The translations under genes were made by a program, and so were the position numbers. The notes beneath the pieces were generated by a model. The model was not told where the DNA came from. It searched no databases and was given only the letters and a program-made list of their open reading frames with translations. From Dehalococcoidia bacterium (GTDB lineage: Bacteria > Chloroflexota > Dehalococcoidia > UBA6926), in NCBI GenBank assembly GCA_009841045.1, contig VXMO01000015.1:1-53935 (forward strand): a stretch of DNA of 53,935 nucleotides, read 5' to 3'. This document shows, piece after piece, positions 51,448 to 53,935 of the stretch. How positions within the stretch are numbered: the first letter of the stretch is position 1; the number at the start of each line of letters is the position of its first letter.

Positions 51448-52020
51448 TTACCAGTCCGCCGGTTTCGCTATAGCTCCCATTGCATCATGCAAGAGACTGG
51501 GAAGCTGACTAGCCGCAACATGACGTCTCCTAAGCCTCCTGACGTAAGTCGCCGCTGATTCGAGATCACTCTGCGTGCGACCCCGAAGTACAGGATTCAA
51601 GACAGCGACGACCGCTTCAAATTCGTTCTTTGCCGAAAGAATCGCCGGAACGAAATCGGCATCGTTTGAAACAACAATGGCTTGTTCAAAACGCCGCTGA
51701 CTAGCATCTGCGATCAGTCTGGTTGCCAGAGCAACGTCCGTCATTTTCTCTCTCGGCGAACCTCTGCCTCTTATGACTCCCAAATGAACCGTTAACCCTG
51801 GCACCGTTCTTAGAGCACGAATGTAAGCTTGCTGGCGTGAGGGCGCTGACGGATCTGTCGGCACTGATCGCACTACAGATGTGAAGTAGTGGATAGCACG
51901 TATCTCGTCATTAGGAAAGACAAGCTCCAGCATTCGCCGAAGATCGAGCCATTTGTGAGGTGTGCCTCGGAGCGCGCCATAGTAGAGATTCGTGCCATCA
52001 ATGTATGCGTTGGTGAGCAT
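51448..52020 (-). CDS. NYN (PIN-like) domain protein
   Basis: 190 residues of the NYN/LabA-like family (DUF88), predicted metal-dependent ribonucleases of the PIN fold. The acidic active-site residues show in AYIDGTNLYYGAL near the N-terminus, MTDVALATRLIADA in the middle and IVVSNDADFVPAI. The base composition looks less GC-rich than its neighbours, and it sits alone between fabL and rph with a 36-base gap to the latter, so transfer is possible. No antitoxin-like partner is adjacent. RNA target unknown. Confidence 0.9.
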   Translation of the reverse strand: MLTNAYIDGTNLYYGALRGTPHKWLDLRRMLELVFPNDEIRAIHYFTSVVRSVPTDPSAPSRQQAYIRALRTVPGLTVHLGVIRGRGSPREKMTDVALATRLIADASQRRFEQAIVVSNDADFVPAILSAKNEFEAVVAVLNPVLRGRTQSDLESAATYVRRLRRRHVAASQLPSLLHDAMGAIAKPADW

Positions 52021-52055
52021 TCGGACTTCGCTCGCAGTTCATTCAATGGGAGCTA

Positions 52056-52814
52056 CTACGCCAACGCTGCGATGGCGGTCTTTTGGGCGGAGATGAGTTC
52101 AGCGATGCCCTGCATTGCGAGGTCGAGAACGGCATCGAGCTGGTTGCGGGTGTACGTTGAGCCTTCTGCCGTGCCCTGCACTTCGACGAGGCGGCCAGAT
52201 TCTGTTGCGACAATGTTGAAATCAGCTCCGGCCTCGGAGTCTTCCTCATAGCAGAGATCCAGGAGCATTCGGTTCTCGGACGCGCCGGTCACAATGCCGA
52301 CGGAGACGGCAGCGACGGCCTCCCTGAGGGGGAACTCAGGGAAGGGATCTTCTTCACCAGCTTCGGTTGCCGCACGCTGCGCCCATCGCAGTGCCTGGTA
52401 TAGCGCGACGTACGCGCCGGTGATGGCTGCCGTGCGGGTTCCTCCGTCGGCCTGGATGACATCGCAGTCGACAGTGATGCTGCGCTCTCCAAGCGCGCCA
52501 AGGTCCGTGACGGCACGGAGCGAACGACCGATCAATCTCTGAATCTCCTGAGAGCGACCAACGTCCCTGCCCTGCGCCCGCGCGCGGGCAGTGCGGGTGT
52601 GGGTGGCGCGTGGGAGCATGGCATATTCCGCCGTGACCCATCCGCTCTGTTGGCCACGCAGCCAGCCGGGTATGCGGTCTTCAATGGAGGCGGCGCAGAG
52701 CACCCTGGTGCTGCCCTGCACGATGAGCGCCGATCCCTCGGCGTGGTCGAGGTAGCCGGGTGTGATTGAGATCGCGCGCAGTTCATCTGCGGCACGACCA
52801 TCAGGACGACTCAT
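52056..52814 (-). CDS. rph: Ribonuclease PH
   Basis: 252 residues. It trims the 3' ends of tRNA precursors by phosphorolysis. Family features: [20 protein letters not shown] at the N-terminus, [37 protein letters not shown] and the metal/phosphate site [19 protein letters not shown]. The insertion [12 protein letters not shown] near 180 is longer than in E. coli. The ATG at 52814 is a good start, but a TTG at 52823 has GGAGGT 9 bases upstream and may be the real one. It is divergent from the SLBB protein gene. Confidence 0.95.
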   Translation of the reverse strand: MSRPDGRAADELRAISITPGYLDHAEGSALIVQGSTRVLCAASIEDRIPGWLRGQQSGWVTAEYAMLPRATHTRTARARAQGRDVGRSQEIQRLIGRSLRAVTDLGALGERSITVDCDVIQADGGTRTAAITGAYVALYQALRWAQRAATEAGEEDPFPEFPLREAVAAVSVGIVTGASENRMLLDLCYEEDSEAGADFNIVATESGRLVEVQGTAEGSTYTRNQLDAVLDLAMQGIAELISAQKTAIAALA

Positions 52815-52944
52815 TGATGACAAATTGATTGCACCTCCAGAGGGTTGCACGCTATTGGAAATCGTTCTTGTCAGGGCAGTCAAGGTTCTTCTCGAGTATA
52901 TGGGGGGAGAGCGGCAGGAATCCGGCTCGTGGGAGGGTCGACAC

Positions 52945-52972
52945 TTGATTACCGATACTGATGCACTAGTAT
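52945..52972 (+). promoter_or_regulatory. Possible promoter for the SLBB protein gene
   Basis: TTGATT and TAGTAT are 16 bases apart in the 276-base gap between rph and the SLBB gene. The gap also contains CTAGTATA, resembling the palindrome at 35016-35025. Weak evidence; other start sites are possible. Confidence 0.3.
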
Positions 52973-53090
52973 ATGTTTGTTACTGGCAACAAGTCCTTAC
53001 AGTTCCCACACAGATTGTCTGCCGGTTTCAATGATGTAGGCCTGGTGCCCGCGCCAACGCGGCCCGTCAGTTACTGTGTGATTTGATCGG

Positions 53091-53935
53091 ATGGATCGGC
53101 GGCCCTCCCTTGATACTCCCGCGACTGTAGAGGAACCTCGTTCATCACAGTTGAGGCCCATACTTGCGACGGCACTCCTTGTCGTCGTTGCCGCTGCATT
53201 CATCATTCTGATCGCTCGCGAGTGGGCGCTTGCGCCCGCGCCGGTTGAGATTCAGCTTCCATTGCCTGAGCCAACGGCAAGCTCCGTCACAGTCCACATT
53301 GGGGGCGCAGTGATGAGGCCCGGCGTGTATTCGCTGTCAGTGGATTCACGGGTTGTCGCAGCTATTGCATTAGCCGGCGGGTTGACTGCAAGGGCAGATG
53401 CGGATGCCGTGAACATGGCGGAGGAGTTGGAGGAGGGCAACAGCTACATCGTTCCGATGCGGGAGGCCACCCCGCTTGATGACGGCACGGTGGTTGTTCA
53501 TGTTTGGGGCGAAGTGCAGGAACCAGGACTCCATGAATTGCCGCGGAGCTCACGGGTTACAGACGCATTGGCTGCGGCGGGCGGCTCGACAGGGCGGGCT
53601 GATCTCTCGGGATTGAATCTTGCCGAGGTTCTTGAGGATGGAGCGCGCTATGACGTGCCAGCCTTGGCCGTTTCGGGGGGCGAGTCCGTCTTCGTTCACA
53701 TCGTTGGAGCGATTGAGGAGCCGGGAACGTACACGCTGTCTTCCGGGGCCCGGCTGACAGATGCAATTGAGATGGCGGGCGGGGTATCTATGGGCGCGGA
53801 TACGAATGCCGTCGATCTGGCTCAGCGTCTGGAGGATGGACAGCGCTACTACGTGCCCTACGTTGGCGAGGAGGCCGTAGGCGACGTGACGGTCCACATC
53901 GCAGGAGCGGTGACAGAGCCGGGGTTGTATACGCT
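53091..53935 (+). CDS. Membrane-anchored protein with tandem SLBB domains, 3' partial
   Basis: 281 residues are visible and the frame runs off the window. A short cytoplasmic tail leads to one transmembrane helix (about 24-43). Then come at least four SLBB-type beta-grasp repeats starting near 66, 134, 199 and 266. Each opens VxVHIxGAVxxPGxY, has an internal DALAAAGG-like helix, and ends LEDGxRYxVP. SLBB domains bind polysaccharides or small ligands; ComEA has one such domain followed by helix-hairpin-helix DNA-binding motifs, which may lie beyond the window. Repetition of the unit is unusual. ATG at 53091 is the first in frame; I see no strong ribosome site. Confidence 0.85.
   Translation, partial: MDRRPSLDTPATVEEPRSSQLRPILATALLVVVAAAFIILIAREWALAPAPVEIQLPLPEPTASSVTVHIGGAVMRPGVYSLSVDSRVVAAIALAGGLTARADADAVNMAEELEEGNSYIVPMREATPLDDGTVVVHVWGEVQEPGLHELPRSSRVTDALAAAGGSTGRADLSGLNLAEVLEDGARYDVPALAVSGGESVFVHIVGAIEEPGTYTLSSGARLTDAIEMAGGVSMGADTNAVDLAQRLEDGQRYYVPYVGEEAVGDVTVHIAGAVTEPGLYT

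Noticed and set aside
1-53935. Selenocysteine machinery, tRNA or rRNA genes
   Set aside because: I looked for recognisable SelA, SelB, SelD proteins and tRNA-like cloverleaf sequences and found none in the window.

Overview
The window is a high-GC, tightly packed bacterial chromosome segment with about 48 protein genes, no rRNA, tRNA, phage or insertion sequence that I can see, and several families of short dispersed intergenic repeats. The content (F420-type luciferase-like monooxygenase, FabL-type enoyl reductase, SpoIIIAA-like ATPase with R3H domain, thiolase/DUF35 pair, GatA/GatC encoded apart, many GTG/TTG starts) and the repeat style suggest a free-living Chloroflexota-like bacterium, possibly Dehalococcoidia/SAR202-related. 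That placement is inference only.

Layout: 1-4.3 kb, end of a nucleotide-sugar-epimerase-like gene, a GYD protein, an alpha/beta hydrolase, a metallophosphoesterase, otsA and a small membrane protein. 4.5-12 kb, hydrolase plus MFS pair, ada, an amidohydrolase, a CBS protein, otsB and an MscS channel. 12-21.3 kb, an F420-type oxidoreductase and a four-gene ABC export operon (two giant FtsX-like permeases and two LolD-type ATPases, one carrying an AbrB/SpoVT-like tail). 21.3-28 kb, tatD, MFS, enoyl-CoA hydratase and a thiolase-DUF35-MFS operon. 28-35 kb, a Kef-type antiporter facing a moxR-DUF58-transglutaminase operon whose last gene is an O6-alkylguanine-DNA alkyltransferase. 35-40.2 kb, thiamine salvage: thiamine pyrophosphokinase converging on a thiBPQ-type importer behind a TPP riboswitch with a terminator. 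40.2-47.6 kb, a forward run: GNAT, R3H ATPase, tmk, gatA, Lrp/AsnC, aminotransferase, hydrolase. 47.6-53.9 kb, gatC, rarA, a TPR protein, fabL, a NYN-domain protein and rph on the minus strand, then a membrane-anchored protein with tandem SLBB repeats running off the end.

The most striking observation is in the alkyltransferase gene. The codon for its catalytic cysteine (the PCHRV motif) is TGA. The frame stays open for 62 more codons that encode the remaining conserved alkyltransferase sequence, and a perfect GC-rich hairpin follows the TGA at a spacing suited to a bacterial SECIS element. This is the signature expected of a selenocysteine-containing DNA alkyltransferase. About 3.7 kb away a thiolase gene also has an in-frame TGA just before its conserved last 18 residues, followed by a 7-bp hairpin with a GGUC loop. 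No selenocysteine machinery is in the window, so the claim depends on the rest of the genome.

Other points of interest: a transglutaminase-like protein with Ser in place of the catalytic Cys, an alpha/beta hydrolase with Arg in place of the usual catalytic His, the AbrB-tailed ABC ATPase, and repeats inserted inside the thiamine operon.
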